The notes: generated from the sequence alone by a model not told the origin. Counted from the first letter of the stretch, positions 1-8,115 are shown. The stretch: 33,851 nucleotides of DNA from an uncultured Clostridia bacterium (GCA_934754445.1 CAKVHZ010000012.1:1-33851), one strand, 5' to 3'. Translations and numbers: made by a program.

Positions 1-37
1 AGCAGAAAAAATATTTATAAAGTTTTACTAACCTACA

Positions 38-62
38 AAAGAGTGGCAAAAGCCACTTTTTT
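38..62 (+). terminator. Intrinsic terminator of an upstream gene
   Basis: AGTGGC (42-47) and GCCACT (52-57) form a 6-bp stem with an AAAA loop, followed by a run of T. The gene it ends lies outside the window. Confidence 0.8.
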
Positions 63-212
63 GTTATATTTATAAAAAAACTTATAAAAACAACTATTGT
101 TAACTTTTATAATGTTGTCATTAAATTATTGTATTATCTATCATTTCCATTTCTTATGTGTATTTTTCCATTTCATCCTTTTTATTTTTTCTTTTAATAT
201 TGTTATAATTGT

Positions 213-240
213 TTGAAATTTTTTATTTAAGTTGTATAAT
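213..240 (+). promoter_or_regulatory. SigA-type promoter of aspS
   Basis: TTGAAA (213-218) and TATAAT (235-240) are 16 nt apart. The predicted start near 247 puts the AGGAGA ribosome site (248-253) at the very 5' end of the mRNA. The T-rich stretch 63-212 holds no other recognisable feature. Confidence 0.65.
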
Positions 241-258
241 TACTATTAGGAGATTACT

Positions 259-2007
259 ATGAGAGAAAATATTTATCGAACACATAATTGTGGAGAATTA
301 AGAATAACTGATGTAGGCAAAAATGTTCGACTTGCTGGTTTTGTTGATACTATTAGAAAATTAGGAAGTATTACTTTTGTTACTTTAAGAGATCATTATG
401 GTATTACTCAATTAATATTTAATGATGAAAATATGCTAAAAGGCATTACTAAAGAAAGTGCTATAACAATAACTGGTAAAGTTTTGGAAAGACAAAGCAA
501 AAACCCTAAAATGATTACTGGGGATATTGAAGTTGAAGTTGAAAGTATAACTCTTCTTGGTAAATGTTCTAGCAGTTTACCTTTTGAAATTAACGATAGT
601 TTAAACACTAAAGAAGAATTGAGATTAAAATATAGATACTTAGATTTACGAAACCCAGCGGTTCATAAAACAATGGTTTTGCGTGCCAATGTATTAAATT
701 GGGTTAGAAATAAATTAACTAAAATGGGTTTTTTAGAAGTTCAAACACCAATACTTACTTCTTCTAGTCCTGAAGGAGCAAGAGATTATATCGTTCCAAC
801 AATAAATGCTCCGGGCGAATTTTATGCTCTTCCTCAAGCACCACAACAATTTAAACAATTATTAATGATTTCGGGCTTTGATAAATATTTCCAAGTTGCA
901 CCTTGTTTTAGAAATGAAGCAGCAAGGGCTGATCGTTCTCCAGGCGAATTTTATCAAATAGACTTGGAAATGAGTTTTGCCACTCAAGAAGATGTTATGA
1001 ATGTTTGCGAAGAATTTGTTGTTGATTTATTCAAAGAATTTACAAATAAAGATATTATGGGCGCACCATTTGTAAGAATTCCTTATAATGAAGCAATTGA
1101 AAAATATTGTAGCGATAAGCCAGATTTAAGAAATCCTTTAATTGTTCATGATTTATCTAATATGTTTAAAGAAACTGAATTTAATGCTTTTAAAGGTAAA
1201 ACAATAAAAGCAATTGCTGTAAATGCGGGCGAAAAACCAAGGCGTTTTTATGATGATTTAGGTAAAACTATTGTTGCTTACGAAGGAAAGGGTCTTGCAT
1301 GGCTAAAATATAATGATAATGAATTTGCTGGAAGTATTGCAAAATTCTTAACTGAGCAAAATAAAACTGACCTTGTTAACGAGTTTAATTTAATAGGCGG
1401 GGAAAGCATATTTATTATTGCTGATGAGAAGAAGATGGCAATAAAACTAGCAAATGTTTTAAGAATTGAACTAGGCAAACTTTTAGACCTTGTAGATAAA
1501 AATAAAGTAGCATTTTGTTGGGTTTGTGATTTTCCTTTCTTTGAACAAAATGAAGAAACTGGTGCTATAGATTTTGCACATAATCCATTTTCTATGCCAC
1601 AAGGTGGGCTAAATAGTTTAGAAACTCAAAATCCTTTTGATATTAAAGCATATCAATACGACTTAGTTTGTAATGGATATGAAACTTTAAGCGGAGCAGT
1701 TAGAAATCATCAAACCGACTTAATGGTAAAAGCATTTGAAATGGCAGGGTATTCTAAAGAAGATGTTGTAAATAAATTTGGTGCATTATATAATGCCTTT
1801 CAATTTGGTGCACCTCCTCATGCTGGCGGTGCGTTTGGCTTAGAGCGTTTGCTTATGATAATGACCGATAATGAGTTAATAAGAGAAGTTATTGCTTTTC
1901 CTATGAACAAAAATGCTCGTGATGTTTTAATGGGAGCACCTAATAAAATCGATGATAAAACATTAAGTGAACTTGGAATAAAAATTATTAATAAAGAAGA
2001 AAAATAA
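259..2007 (+). CDS. aspS: Aspartyl-tRNA synthetase
   Basis: Class II synthetase that charges tRNA-Asp in the cytoplasm. The 582-aa length is normal for the bacterial enzyme with its GAD insertion. Visible in order: an N-terminal OB-fold anticodon domain (about residues 1-110), the motif-2 region with FRNEAARADRSPGEFYQ, the GAD insertion (about 300-410), and motif 3 GAFGLERLL near residue 530. The start is set by AGGAGA 5 nt upstream and by the family-typical YRTHNCGEL opening. It is a single-gene unit ended by the hairpin at 2013. The motif-2 string ARADRSPGEFYQ and the SPEGARD segment recall alphaproteobacterial AspRS more than the Bacillus form; this is from memory and suggests, but does not prove, an unusual origin. 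Whether it is a non-discriminating enzyme that also charges tRNA-Asn cannot be decided here. Confidence 0.97.
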   Translation: MRENIYRTHNCGELRITDVGKNVRLAGFVDTIRKLGSITFVTLRDHYGITQLIFNDENMLKGITKESAITITGKVLERQSKNPKMITGDIEVEVESITLLGKCSSSLPFEINDSLNTKEELRLKYRYLDLRNPAVHKTMVLRANVLNWVRNKLTKMGFLEVQTPILTSSSPEGARDYIVPTINAPGEFYALPQAPQQFKQLLMISGFDKYFQVAPCFRNEAARADRSPGEFYQIDLEMSFATQEDVMNVCEEFVVDLFKEFTNKDIMGAPFVRIPYNEAIEKYCSDKPDLRNPLIVHDLSNMFKETEFNAFKGKTIKAIAVNAGEKPRRFYDDLGKTIVAYEGKGLAWLKYNDNEFAGSIAKFLTEQNKTDLVNEFNLIGGESIFIIADEKKMAIKLANVLRIELGKLLDLVDKNKVAFCWVCDFPFFEQNEETGAIDFAHNPFSMPQGGLNSLETQNPFDIKAYQYDLVCNGYETLSGAVRNHQTDLMVKAFEMAGYSKEDVVNKFGALYNAFQFGAPPHAGGAFGLERLLMIMTDNELIREVIAFPMNKNARDVLMGAPNKIDDKTLSELGIKIINKEEK

Positions 2008-2012
2008 TAAAT

Positions 2013-2046
2013 AAATATCTTTGAAATATTTTCAAAGATATTTTTA
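2013..2046 (+). terminator. Intrinsic terminator of aspS
   Basis: A 12-bp AT-rich stem (AAATATCTTTGA with its complement ending at 2043) with a short loop, followed by T residues, begins 5 nt after the aspS stop. Confidence 0.8.
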
Positions 2047-2064
2047 ACAAAACATAAATATAGT

Positions 2065-2093
2065 ATGATAACAAATAAAAAATAAGGTATAAT
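2065..2093 (+). promoter_or_regulatory. Promoter giving a leaderless patatin mRNA
   Basis: ATGATA (2065-2070, 4/6 match to TTGACA) and TATAAT (2088-2093) are 17 nt apart. Only 6 nt separate the -10 box from the ATG at 2100, so transcription should start at or next to the start codon. Confidence 0.6.
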
Positions 2094-2099
2094 AAAATT

Positions 2100-2915
2100 A
2101 TGAAAAAAGTGACATTGGGTTTAGCACTTGGTAGTGGTGGTTTATGTGGTGTATCACACATAGGCTTTTTGCAAGTTTTAGAAGAAAATAACATCAAAAT
2201 AGATATGATATCGGGGATAAGCATGGGGGCGGTTGTTGGCGGACTTTATGCTAGTGGAATGAGTTTAAAAGAAATGGAAGAAGTTGCACTAAAAATAAAC
2301 AAAAAAGATATTATATCTATTAATTATTTTAAGATTTTAAAAGAAAGTTTATTTGATGGAACTAAACTTGAAAAATACTTAAAAAATTTAGTTAAAACTG
2401 AGAATATAGAAGATGCAAAAATACCTTTTTTAGCAGAAGCAACAGATTTAAAAACGGGCAAACTAAAAATTTTTGATAAAGGCAGTTTTGTAGAGGCTTT
2501 ACGTGCTTCTAGTGCCGTTCCTGGTATTTTTCCACCAATTAAAAAAGATGATACTTTTTATGTTGATGGTGGGGTAATTGAGACTGTTCCTTATAAAATA
2601 TTAAAAGAAAAGGGTGCAGATATAATAATTGCAGTTAATTGTTTGAATGAATTTAAATTAGAAGTATTACCTAAAAATAGTATTGGCACTTTTATGGCTT
2701 CTTACGATTGCACGCAATGTATGGCATGGAAACTTGACAAAGAACTAAATAAAAACGATTATGACCTTTATTGTTTTGATAATACTGAAGGAATTAATCC
2801 GCTAAGTTTAGAACTTTCTAGCATAAAAAAATTATTGGAAAGCGGTAGACAAAGTGCATTAAGATATATAGATGAAATTAAAAATTTAATCGACAAAAAA
2901 CAAAAAAATTGTTAA
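2100..2915 (+). CDS. Patatin-like phospholipase family protein
   Basis: Serine acyl-hydrolase of the patatin/RssA-like family, expected to act on lipid ester bonds at the cytoplasmic side. The glycine-rich oxyanion loop GSGGLCG is at 11-17, the nucleophile elbow GISMG at 39-43 (Ser41), and the dyad Asp in VDGG is Asp156, so the catalytic dyad is complete. There is no signal peptide or membrane segment. The 271-aa length fits the stand-alone bacterial type. The only SD-like string (AAGG) is too far from the ATG, and a TATAAT box lies 6 nt upstream of it, so the mRNA is probably leaderless. The gene stands alone between the aspS terminator and the rplS promoter. The substrate cannot be told from sequence. 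Confidence 0.9.
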   Translation: MKKVTLGLALGSGGLCGVSHIGFLQVLEENNIKIDMISGISMGAVVGGLYASGMSLKEMEEVALKINKKDIISINYFKILKESLFDGTKLEKYLKNLVKTENIEDAKIPFLAEATDLKTGKLKIFDKGSFVEALRASSAVPGIFPPIKKDDTFYVDGGVIETVPYKILKEKGADIIIAVNCLNEFKLEVLPKNSIGTFMASYDCTQCMAWKLDKELNKNDYDLYCFDNTEGINPLSLELSSIKKLLESGRQSALRYIDEIKNLIDKKQKNC

Positions 2916-2921
2916 AAATAC

Positions 2922-2950
2922 TTGATTTATAAAAATTTATATGATATAAT
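2922..2950 (+). promoter_or_regulatory. SigA-type promoter of rplS
   Basis: TTGATT (2922-2927), a 17-nt spacer and a perfect TATAAT (2945-2950). Transcription should begin near 2957, giving a leader of about 68 nt. Confidence 0.75.
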
Positions 2951-2956
2951 AAGTCG

Positions 2957-3010
2957 TTAATTGTGGCTAGTCCTCTACAAACGGTGTATGAATGGCTGGG
3001 TTAAAAATTT
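2957..3010 (+). ncRNA. Candidate L19 (rplS) leader RNA
   Basis: The short leader between promoter and SD is far richer in G and C than the surrounding intergenic DNA and contains GTGGCTAGTCC and GGCTGGGTT, which can partly pair with G-U wobbles. Firmicutes rplS genes are known to carry an autoregulatory L19 leader of this size. Assignment rests on position, length and composition; a covariance-model search would decide. Confidence 0.55.
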
Positions 3011-3024
3011 AAAGGAGGGAACTT

Positions 3025-3375
3025 ATGAACTTAGTTGATATTATCGAAAAAGAAAATATTAAAAAAGAAGTGCCAGACTTTAATATTGGTGATACCGTTA
3101 GAGTATATGTAAAAGTTGTTGAAGGCGATAGAGAACGTTTACAAGCTTTTGAAGGCGTTGTAATTGCAAGAAAAAACGGCTCTATTAGAGAATCTTTTAC
3201 AGTTAGAAGAATGTCTTTTGGCGTTGGTGTTGAAAGAACTTTCCCTATCCACTCTCCTCGTATTGACAAAATTGAAGTTGTTAGAACTGGTAAAGTTAGA
3301 AGAGCTAAACTTTATTATTTAAGAGATTTAACTGGTAAAGCAGCAAAAGTAAAAGAAGATATTACTAGAAGATAG
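3025..3375 (+). CDS. rplS: 50S ribosomal protein L19
   Basis: Structural protein of the large subunit at the subunit interface. The 116 aa match the usual length. Family hallmarks are the early DFNIGDTVRVYVKVVEGDRERLQAFEGVVIARK stretch (residues 19-51, quoted here as a region) and the later ERTFPIHSP and RRAKLYYLRD. A very strong SD, AAAGGAGGG (3011-3019), fixes the start. It is monocistronic with its own promoter, a probable leader RNA and a terminator; it is not in the usual rpsP-rimM-trmD-rplS cluster within this window. Confidence 0.98.
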   Translation: MNLVDIIEKENIKKEVPDFNIGDTVRVYVKVVEGDRERLQAFEGVVIARKNGSIRESFTVRRMSFGVGVERTFPIHSPRIDKIEVVRTGKVRRAKLYYLRDLTGKAAKVKEDITRR

Positions 3376-3394
3376 GAAATTAAGTAATTAAAAT

Positions 3395-3425
3395 AATGTC
3401 TTAACAATGTTAAGGCATTTTTTAT
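3395..3425 (+). terminator. Intrinsic terminator of rplS
   Basis: AATGTCTTAAC (3395-3405) pairs with GTTAAGGCATT (3409-3419, one G-U) around a 3-nt loop, followed by T residues. Confidence 0.85.
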
Positions 3426-3455
3426 TTAAAATTTTATTAATTTTAGCATAATTTG

Positions 3456-3483
3456 TTGACAAATTTTGTAAAGTGTTTATAAT
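3456..3483 (+). promoter_or_regulatory. SigA-type promoter of rpsU
   Basis: Perfect TTGACA (3456-3461) and perfect TATAAT (3478-3483) with a 16-nt spacer. Confidence 0.8.
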
Positions 3484-3519
3484 ATCTATGTAAATAACCA
3501 AAAAAGCGGGGTGAATAAG

Positions 3520-3696
3520 TTGTCTGTAGTTAAAGTTGGCGAAAATGAAAGCGTTGAAAGTGCTATCAAACGTTTTAAAAGAAAATGTCAAAAAGATGGC
3601 ATTATTGGTGATATAAGAAAAAAAGAATTTTATGAAAAACCAAGCGTAAGAAGAAAAAAGAAAGCAGAAAACGCTAGAAAAAGAAATATTAAATAG
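3520..3696 (+). CDS. rpsU: 30S ribosomal protein S21
   Basis: Small basic protein of the 30S subunit, 58 aa from the chosen start, as is usual. The conserved ESVESAIKRFKR and KEFYEKPSVRRKKK segments identify it. The reading frame opens with GTG at 3511, but a TTG at 3520 is preferred: the SD-like GGGGTGA (3507-3513) covers that GTG and sits 6 nt before the TTG, and starting at TTG gives the family-typical MSVVKV N-terminus. The gene has its own promoter and terminator. A TTG start may hold expression down. Confidence 0.93.
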   Translation: MSVVKVGENESVESAIKRFKRKCQKDGIIGDIRKKEFYEKPSVRRKKKAENARKRNIK

Positions 3697-3702
3697 TTTT
3701 AC

Positions 3703-3736
3703 AAAACACATTAGTTAATTCTAATGTGTTTTTTTT
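3703..3736 (+). terminator. Intrinsic terminator of rpsU
   Basis: A perfect 10-bp stem, AACACATTAG (3705-3714) with CTAATGTGTT (3721-3730), a 6-nt loop and a T run. Confidence 0.88.
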
Positions 3737-4106
3737 GAAAAATTTGTAATTTTAAATAAAAATTTATCATTTTATTATTGTTTTTAACTATTTTAAATGA
3801 TATTTTAACTATTTTATAAAATTTTATTGTTTTGTTTAAAATAAAGTAAAATAAAATCAATAAAACAATTAAAACAAAGGTTTATAACCTTTTTTATTTT
3901 TTATAGTTTAAATTTGAAATTTCTTATTTAATATTGTTAAACTTTTAAGTATTTTATTCTTTTTGAAACTTTTATTTACCTTTTTATTTAAAAATATCTT
4001 TTTCATAATATTTTTATATCTTTTAGACTTATTTTGCGTAAGTGTCCAATTGTTTTATCTTTAATATAAAATAGAAATAGATTTACAAATTAAAGGAGAA
4101 AATAAA
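3737..4106. other. AT-rich gene-free gap with an internal hairpin
   Basis: No plausible coding region is seen. TTTTATTG (near 3820) and CAATAAAA (near 3859) form an inverted repeat. A separate terminator-like hairpin lies at 3876-3903. The SD AAAGGAG of the next gene is at its end. Confidence 0.6.
3876..3903 (+). terminator. Orphan intrinsic terminator in the gap
   Basis: AAAGGTT (3876-3882), TAT loop, AACCTTT (3886-3892), then a T-rich tract. The rpsU transcript is already ended at 3736, so this hairpin has no obvious gene to terminate. Confidence 0.55.
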
Positions 4107-4505
4107 ATGAAAAACAAAAATAAAAGTGTATTAAAAGAATTAATTATGAGTGCAAAGGAGAGATTAAAGCATAGAGATTATGGCAATTTAAATTACAACA
4201 ACGAAAGCAAAAAACAAGATAAAATTAAAACAAATCAAGTCTTGAAATTTTTGGCAAGTAAAGAATATAAAAAGGCTGATATAACTTTTAAAGTTATTTC
4301 TAACACTGAAGATGAATTATTTAATAAAAAAGTTATTGAATTATTAACAACAAATCCTAATACTATATCTCCACTTAAAGATTTAATTGATATAGAAAAA
4401 TATAAATCTTTAAATGATGTGGAAAAACAAAATTACATTTTAAATTTAAGTGAAAGATATGTTAAAATTAAAAAAGATTTTGAAGAAAGACAAAATAGTA
4501 TTTAA
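4107..4505 (+). CDS. Hypothetical protein, 132 aa
   Basis: Not recognised. A soluble, lysine-rich, strongly charged protein with no signal peptide, membrane segment or cysteine motif; mostly helix-forming residues at both ends (KSVLKELIMSAKERLKHR and ERYVKIKKDFEERQ). The SD AAAGGAG lies 9 nt upstream of the ATG, and a terminator overlaps the stop codon, so it is a real single-gene unit. Codon use and AT content match its neighbours. It lies between rpsU and proS, which says little about function. Confidence 0.75.
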   Translation: MKNKNKSVLKELIMSAKERLKHRDYGNLNYNNESKKQDKIKTNQVLKFLASKEYKKADITFKVISNTEDELFNKKVIELLTTNPNTISPLKDLIDIEKYKSLNDVEKQNYILNLSERYVKIKKDFEERQNSI

Positions 4506-4537
4506 AAATTTTGAATTAATTTTTCAAAATTTTTTTA
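4505..4537 (+). terminator. Intrinsic terminator after the 132-aa gene
   Basis: AAAATTTTGAA (4505-4515) pairs perfectly with TTCAAAATTTT (4523-4533) around a 7-nt loop and is followed by T residues. Its first base is the last base of the stop codon. Confidence 0.75.
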
Positions 4538-4553
4538 TTTATTTTTAATAAAA

Positions 4554-4582
4554 TTGACAAAATATTTTAATTGTGTTATGTT
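4554..4582 (+). promoter_or_regulatory. Promoter of proS
   Basis: Perfect TTGACA (4554-4559), a 17-nt spacer and TATGTT (4577-4582). The predicted start lies only about 9 nt before the proS ATG, beside the AGAGG SD (4588-4592). Confidence 0.6.
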
Positions 4583-4597
4583 TTATTAGAGGTTTTT

Positions 4598-5881
4598 ATG
4601 AAAGTATCAAAAATAGGCTTAATATCAAGAAAAATAACAAAACTAGATGAACAATTCCCAGTTCAAGACATGCTACTTCAAACTGGTCAAATAGAACAAT
4701 TTACAAGCGGAATTTATGCTTATGGGCATATACCTTATTTGGTTAAAAAAAATATAGACAAAGTCATTTGCAAAGTTTTAACAAAATATGGGTGCTCAGA
4801 ACTATCATTACCTATTTTACAACCTGAAAAAATATGGGTGGAGTCTGGAAGACTTGATAAATATGTTAAAGAAGATGTTATGTTTAGAACGCAAACTAAA
4901 TATGGCAACTTTTGTTTGGCACCTACTGCAGAAGAAGCAGTTGTTGCATATGCTAAAACAAGAATTAATACTTATAAACAATTGCCTGTAACATATTTTC
5001 AAATTGGTCAAAAGTTTAGAAATGAAATAAGAACTAGGGGCTATTTGTTAAGAGGTAAAGCATTTGATATGATGGACGCCTATAGTTTTGGGAAAAGTCA
5101 AGAAGAATTAGATTATGACTATAATCAAATGAAAAAAGCATATTTGGAGATTTTTGAAACACTAGGATTAAAAGTTCAACCAGTTGGTGCTGATAATGGA
5201 GCAATAGGTGGTAGTAAATCGGAAGAATTTATGTGCGTATCGAATATTGGCGAAGACAATATTTTGTATGATGAAGAAACTCAAACAGCATTTAACAAAG
5301 AATTACTAGATAGAGAAGATGCAAAGGAATATTTATTAAAAAATTACGGAATTAAAGAAAGTGATAGACTAATTGAAAGAAAAGCGGTAGAACTTGGTCA
5401 TATTTTTCAATTAGGTGATAAATATGCTAGTACTATGAATGGAGTTTACATTGATAGTGATGGTAAACAAAAAAATTATATAATGGGTTGTTACGGAATT
5501 GGTGTTAGTAGAACTCTTGCTATGGTTTATGAAAATAGCGCGATTTATAAAGATGATAAATTTGATGGAATTTCATTACCAGAAAGTGTAGCACCTTATA
5601 AAATTTATATTGTTCCCAAATTAGACGATAGTGAAAAATATAAAGTAGCGGAAAAATTATATAACGAACTTGAAAATGCTAATATTGATGTGTTGTTAGA
5701 TGATAGACCTGAATTAAGTATTGGCGCAAAAATCAAAGACTCTAAAATGGTCGGCACACCATATTTAGTAGTTGTTGGTAAAAGCGTAGATAATGGAGTG
5801 GTGGAATTAGAAAAAATTTCTACAGGAGAAAAGATTGAAATTAAGATTGAAGAATTTGTTAATTATTGCAAAAATCTATAA
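4598..5881 (+). CDS. proS: Prolyl-tRNA synthetase, short form without editing domain
   Basis: Class II synthetase that charges tRNA-Pro. From the ATG at 4598 it has 427 aa, against about 570 for the usual bacterial enzyme. Catalytic motifs are present: motif 2 FRNEIRTR followed by FDMMDAYSF, the GAIGGSKSEEFM segment, and motif 3 GCYGIGVSR; the C-terminal anticodon domain runs from about residue 335. Between GAIGGSKSEEFM and VELGHIFQLGDKY only about 50 residues remain where the roughly 180-residue INS editing domain normally sits. The in-frame TTG at 4571 is rejected as start because it lies inside the promoter, whereas 4598 has an AGAGG SD. Short ProRS of this kind is best known from Alphaproteobacteria. 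Without INS it cannot clear Ala-tRNA-Pro in cis, so a free-standing ProX/YbaK-type editor elsewhere would be expected. Confidence 0.95.
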   Translation: MKVSKIGLISRKITKLDEQFPVQDMLLQTGQIEQFTSGIYAYGHIPYLVKKNIDKVICKVLTKYGCSELSLPILQPEKIWVESGRLDKYVKEDVMFRTQTKYGNFCLAPTAEEAVVAYAKTRINTYKQLPVTYFQIGQKFRNEIRTRGYLLRGKAFDMMDAYSFGKSQEELDYDYNQMKKAYLEIFETLGLKVQPVGADNGAIGGSKSEEFMCVSNIGEDNILYDEETQTAFNKELLDREDAKEYLLKNYGIKESDRLIERKAVELGHIFQLGDKYASTMNGVYIDSDGKQKNYIMGCYGIGVSRTLAMVYENSAIYKDDKFDGISLPESVAPYKIYIVPKLDDSEKYKVAEKLYNELENANIDVLLDDRPELSIGAKIKDSKMVGTPYLVVVGKSVDNGVVELEKISTGEKIEIKIEEFVNYCKNL

Positions 5882-5902
5882 TTTATAAGTTTCAAATCGG
5901 TA

Positions 5903-5932
5903 TTGACAAGGAATCTCTATATATGTTATTAT
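5903..5932 (+). promoter_or_regulatory. SigA-type promoter of the MoxR/VWA operon
   Basis: Perfect TTGACA (5903-5908) and TATTAT (5927-5932) with an 18-nt spacer; predicted start near 5939. The -10 box lies inside the palindrome at 5915-5946. Confidence 0.7.
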
Positions 5933-5946
5933 ATAACTATATAGAG
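5915..5946 (+). promoter_or_regulatory. Palindromic operator over the MoxR-operon promoter
   Basis: CTCTATATA (5915-5923) and TATATAGAG (5938-5946) are perfect inverted repeats; inside them GTTAT (5925-5929) mirrors ATAAC (5933-5937), giving 14 paired positions with one bulged T. The palindrome spans the spacer, the -10 box, the start site and part of the AGAGG SD. Since the left arm precedes the start site it is unlikely to be an mRNA hairpin; a dimeric repressor operator is the simplest reading. Confidence 0.55.
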
Positions 5947-5954
5947 GTTTTTTA

Positions 5955-8105
5955 ATGGCAAAAATCAAATTAAAAGAGATTATTCAATTATCTAGCATTA
6001 CTAACGATTTAGAGCCTGGTCATGCAACTTTAGACTACGTTTTTTTACAAAGTGCTCCTACAGCATCTCAAGGTTTACAACAAAACAAATTGTTTTATGA
6101 CCATAACAATGTAACAGATTATGCTTTAATGTGTGGATGTAAAACTTCAAGTATAAATTCTGTCGAACCAGCAAGTTATTATCTTCGTTCGTCAAATTAT
6201 GGTAAAGAAGGCATAAATATAGTTAACGATAGAGGCGAAGTAACGACAATAACAAAAAATATTCCTTTTAGACAGACTAAATCTATCGGCATAAGGCCTG
6301 TTATTAGAATTAAACTAAAAGATTTAATAAATATTGGTGCTATAACAGAGTATAATCAAGATGTTTATATGGTTAAATTAGGCGAATTTCCTAAGACTTA
6401 TGTGGGAAAAGAATATAGTGATTTTTTGGAAAAATTATATCAAAAATCTCAACTATTTAAAACAGGTAAATCATATTTTGGACATTTGTTAGGAGCAGAT
6501 TACAATGCTAGCAATATTCAAAAAAGCATAATAAGTAATGAAGAATTTGTATTTTCTAATGAAAAATTTGTTAGAACCTGCGTAGAAACATATGGCGAAA
6601 TTGGTAATACATATAGTAATGGAGAAGACTTAGCCCAGACGAATGAATATAGATGGTGTAAGGTTGAGCCTATTGATTGGTTTGTAGTTAATCCTGAAGA
6701 TATAAATAAAGAAACTTTTACAAATAAGGCAGATAAAATCATTGAATTACAAACAATTGATACAATTTTGGCGGGATTGCCATTTTATCCAATTTTAGAA
6801 GATGAAAATAGTTATCTATGGCAGAATAGCACAATAAGGGGATATTTTAATGGAATTAATGTTAATAATATCATCTTAAAAATAGAAAGTGCTAGAAATG
6901 GTGGAAATTTTTTAAATGCAACAAGTTGTTTTATTCGTGAAGCATTAGATATTGATGTTGATTATCAAGAAAATGATATACCTAAAAATTTAGAAATAGA
7001 TATAGAAAAGGATAAAAAAATGGAAGAAAAAAATATTGAAAGAGCAAAAAAAAGATATAATATTCAAGTTCAGGAAACACCTATGAATATTAAAGACCAA
7101 ATAAAATTTTATATTAATAGCGGTAAAAACTTTATGTTGCACGGTCCATCAGGAATAGGCAAATCAAGAAGAATTGAAGAAGCCGACCCAGATTTTGTTT
7201 CTATCGTTCTTCGTAACGGAATTTTACCCGAAGAAATTATCGGTAAAACGATATATCCAAATAACGACACAAATAATGGCATATGGGTTCCACCAGTTTG
7301 GTATGTAGCATTATGCGAAAAATGTAAAAATGAACCAGATAAAAATCATGTTTTATTTATAGATGAAATTACTAACGTAAAACCTACTGAACAAAGTTTG
7401 GTATTCCATTTAATTTTAAATCGTTCTATTGGGCCAAATATAGGAAAACTTCCTAAAAATGTAGTTGTTGTTGCGGCGGGTAATAATAAAGAAGAAAGTG
7501 AATCGGCTTATAATATGCCAGAACCTTTATTTAGAAGATTTACTGGGCATATCTATTTAAAACCCAATGTTGAAAATTGGCTTGAATGGGCGAATGAACA
7601 TAGTGGAAAAGGTGATAGATTAAAAGTTCATCCATTAGTATCTTCCTTTGTAGGTAGTTATAGTAAACAAGTTTTCTATTCTGATTACGATAGTGAAGAA
7701 CCACCTAAATTTGCAGTAGACCCCCGTGCTTGGGAACAAGTATCGGATATTATTTATGATAACAATGGAGTAATTGCAAAAGAACTTATAGCAAACAAAG
7801 TTGGCGACGATATTGCAAGAAATTTTATAGAGTTTGCAAAAAATCCACCATTAACATTAGATGAAGTATTAAATGGCGATTTTGATATGACCTCTATTCC
7901 TCAAAAATTTTCTGCCAGATATGCTTTAGCATTATCACTAAAAAGTGTAGACAATGAAAATGTTGGCAAAATTTTAGTGTTTATTAAACATTATCTTGGT
8001 TCAGAAATTTTATCTATGTTTATTTCAAATTGGGTTAAGGGTGACCCTGAAAGAGCCGTATTGGTTAAACAAATACGACAAAATGACGAAAGTTTAACAT
8101 GTTAA
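5955..8105 (+). CDS. MoxR-type AAA+ ATPase with N-terminal DUF6273-like domain
   Basis: A 716-aa cytoplasmic protein with two parts. Residues about 1-340 carry YYLRSS, GIRPVIRI, VEPIDWFVV and LWQNSTIRGYFNG, the spaced aromatic motifs I associate with DUF6273-like domains, apparently with the C-terminal half (LRS...RPVI) placed before the N-terminal half (circular or duplicated order). Residues about 345-375 are a charged linker. Residues about 380-640 are an AAA+ domain: Walker A GPSGIGKS at 397-404, Walker B VLFIDEI with Asp470-Glu471, sensor-1 VVVAAGNN, and arginine-finger region PEPLFRRF, as in MoxR/RavA ATPases. It starts 23 nt after the predicted transcription start, with AGAGG as SD. 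It is followed after 10 nt by a P-loop-less relative and then by a VWA protein, the classic MoxR partner. A chaperone-like or conflict-related remodelling role is inferred. I know of no described system with this N-terminal fusion. Confidence 0.85.
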   Translation: MAKIKLKEIIQLSSITNDLEPGHATLDYVFLQSAPTASQGLQQNKLFYDHNNVTDYALMCGCKTSSINSVEPASYYLRSSNYGKEGINIVNDRGEVTTITKNIPFRQTKSIGIRPVIRIKLKDLINIGAITEYNQDVYMVKLGEFPKTYVGKEYSDFLEKLYQKSQLFKTGKSYFGHLLGADYNASNIQKSIISNEEFVFSNEKFVRTCVETYGEIGNTYSNGEDLAQTNEYRWCKVEPIDWFVVNPEDINKETFTNKADKIIELQTIDTILAGLPFYPILEDENSYLWQNSTIRGYFNGINVNNIILKIESARNGGNFLNATSCFIREALDIDVDYQENDIPKNLEIDIEKDKKMEEKNIERAKKRYNIQVQETPMNIKDQIKFYINSGKNFMLHGPSGIGKSRRIEEADPDFVSIVLRNGILPEEIIGKTIYPNNDTNNGIWVPPVWYVALCEKCKNEPDKNHVLFIDEITNVKPTEQSLVFHLILNRSIGPNIGKLPKNVVVVAAGNNKEESESAYNMPEPLFRRFTGHIYLKPNVENWLEWANEHSGKGDRLKVHPLVSSFVGSYSKQVFYSDYDSEEPPKFAVDPRAWEQVSDIIYDNNGVIAKELIANKVGDDIARNFIEFAKNPPLTLDEVLNGDFDMTSIPQKFSARYALALSLKSVDNENVGKILVFIKHYLGSEILSMFISNWVKGDPERAVLVKQIRQNDESLTC

Positions 8106-8115
8106 GGAGTATAAT

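Noticed and set aside
4571..4597. TTG start adding nine residues to ProS
   Set aside because: The TTG lies inside the promoter spacer, before the predicted transcription start, and has no SD.
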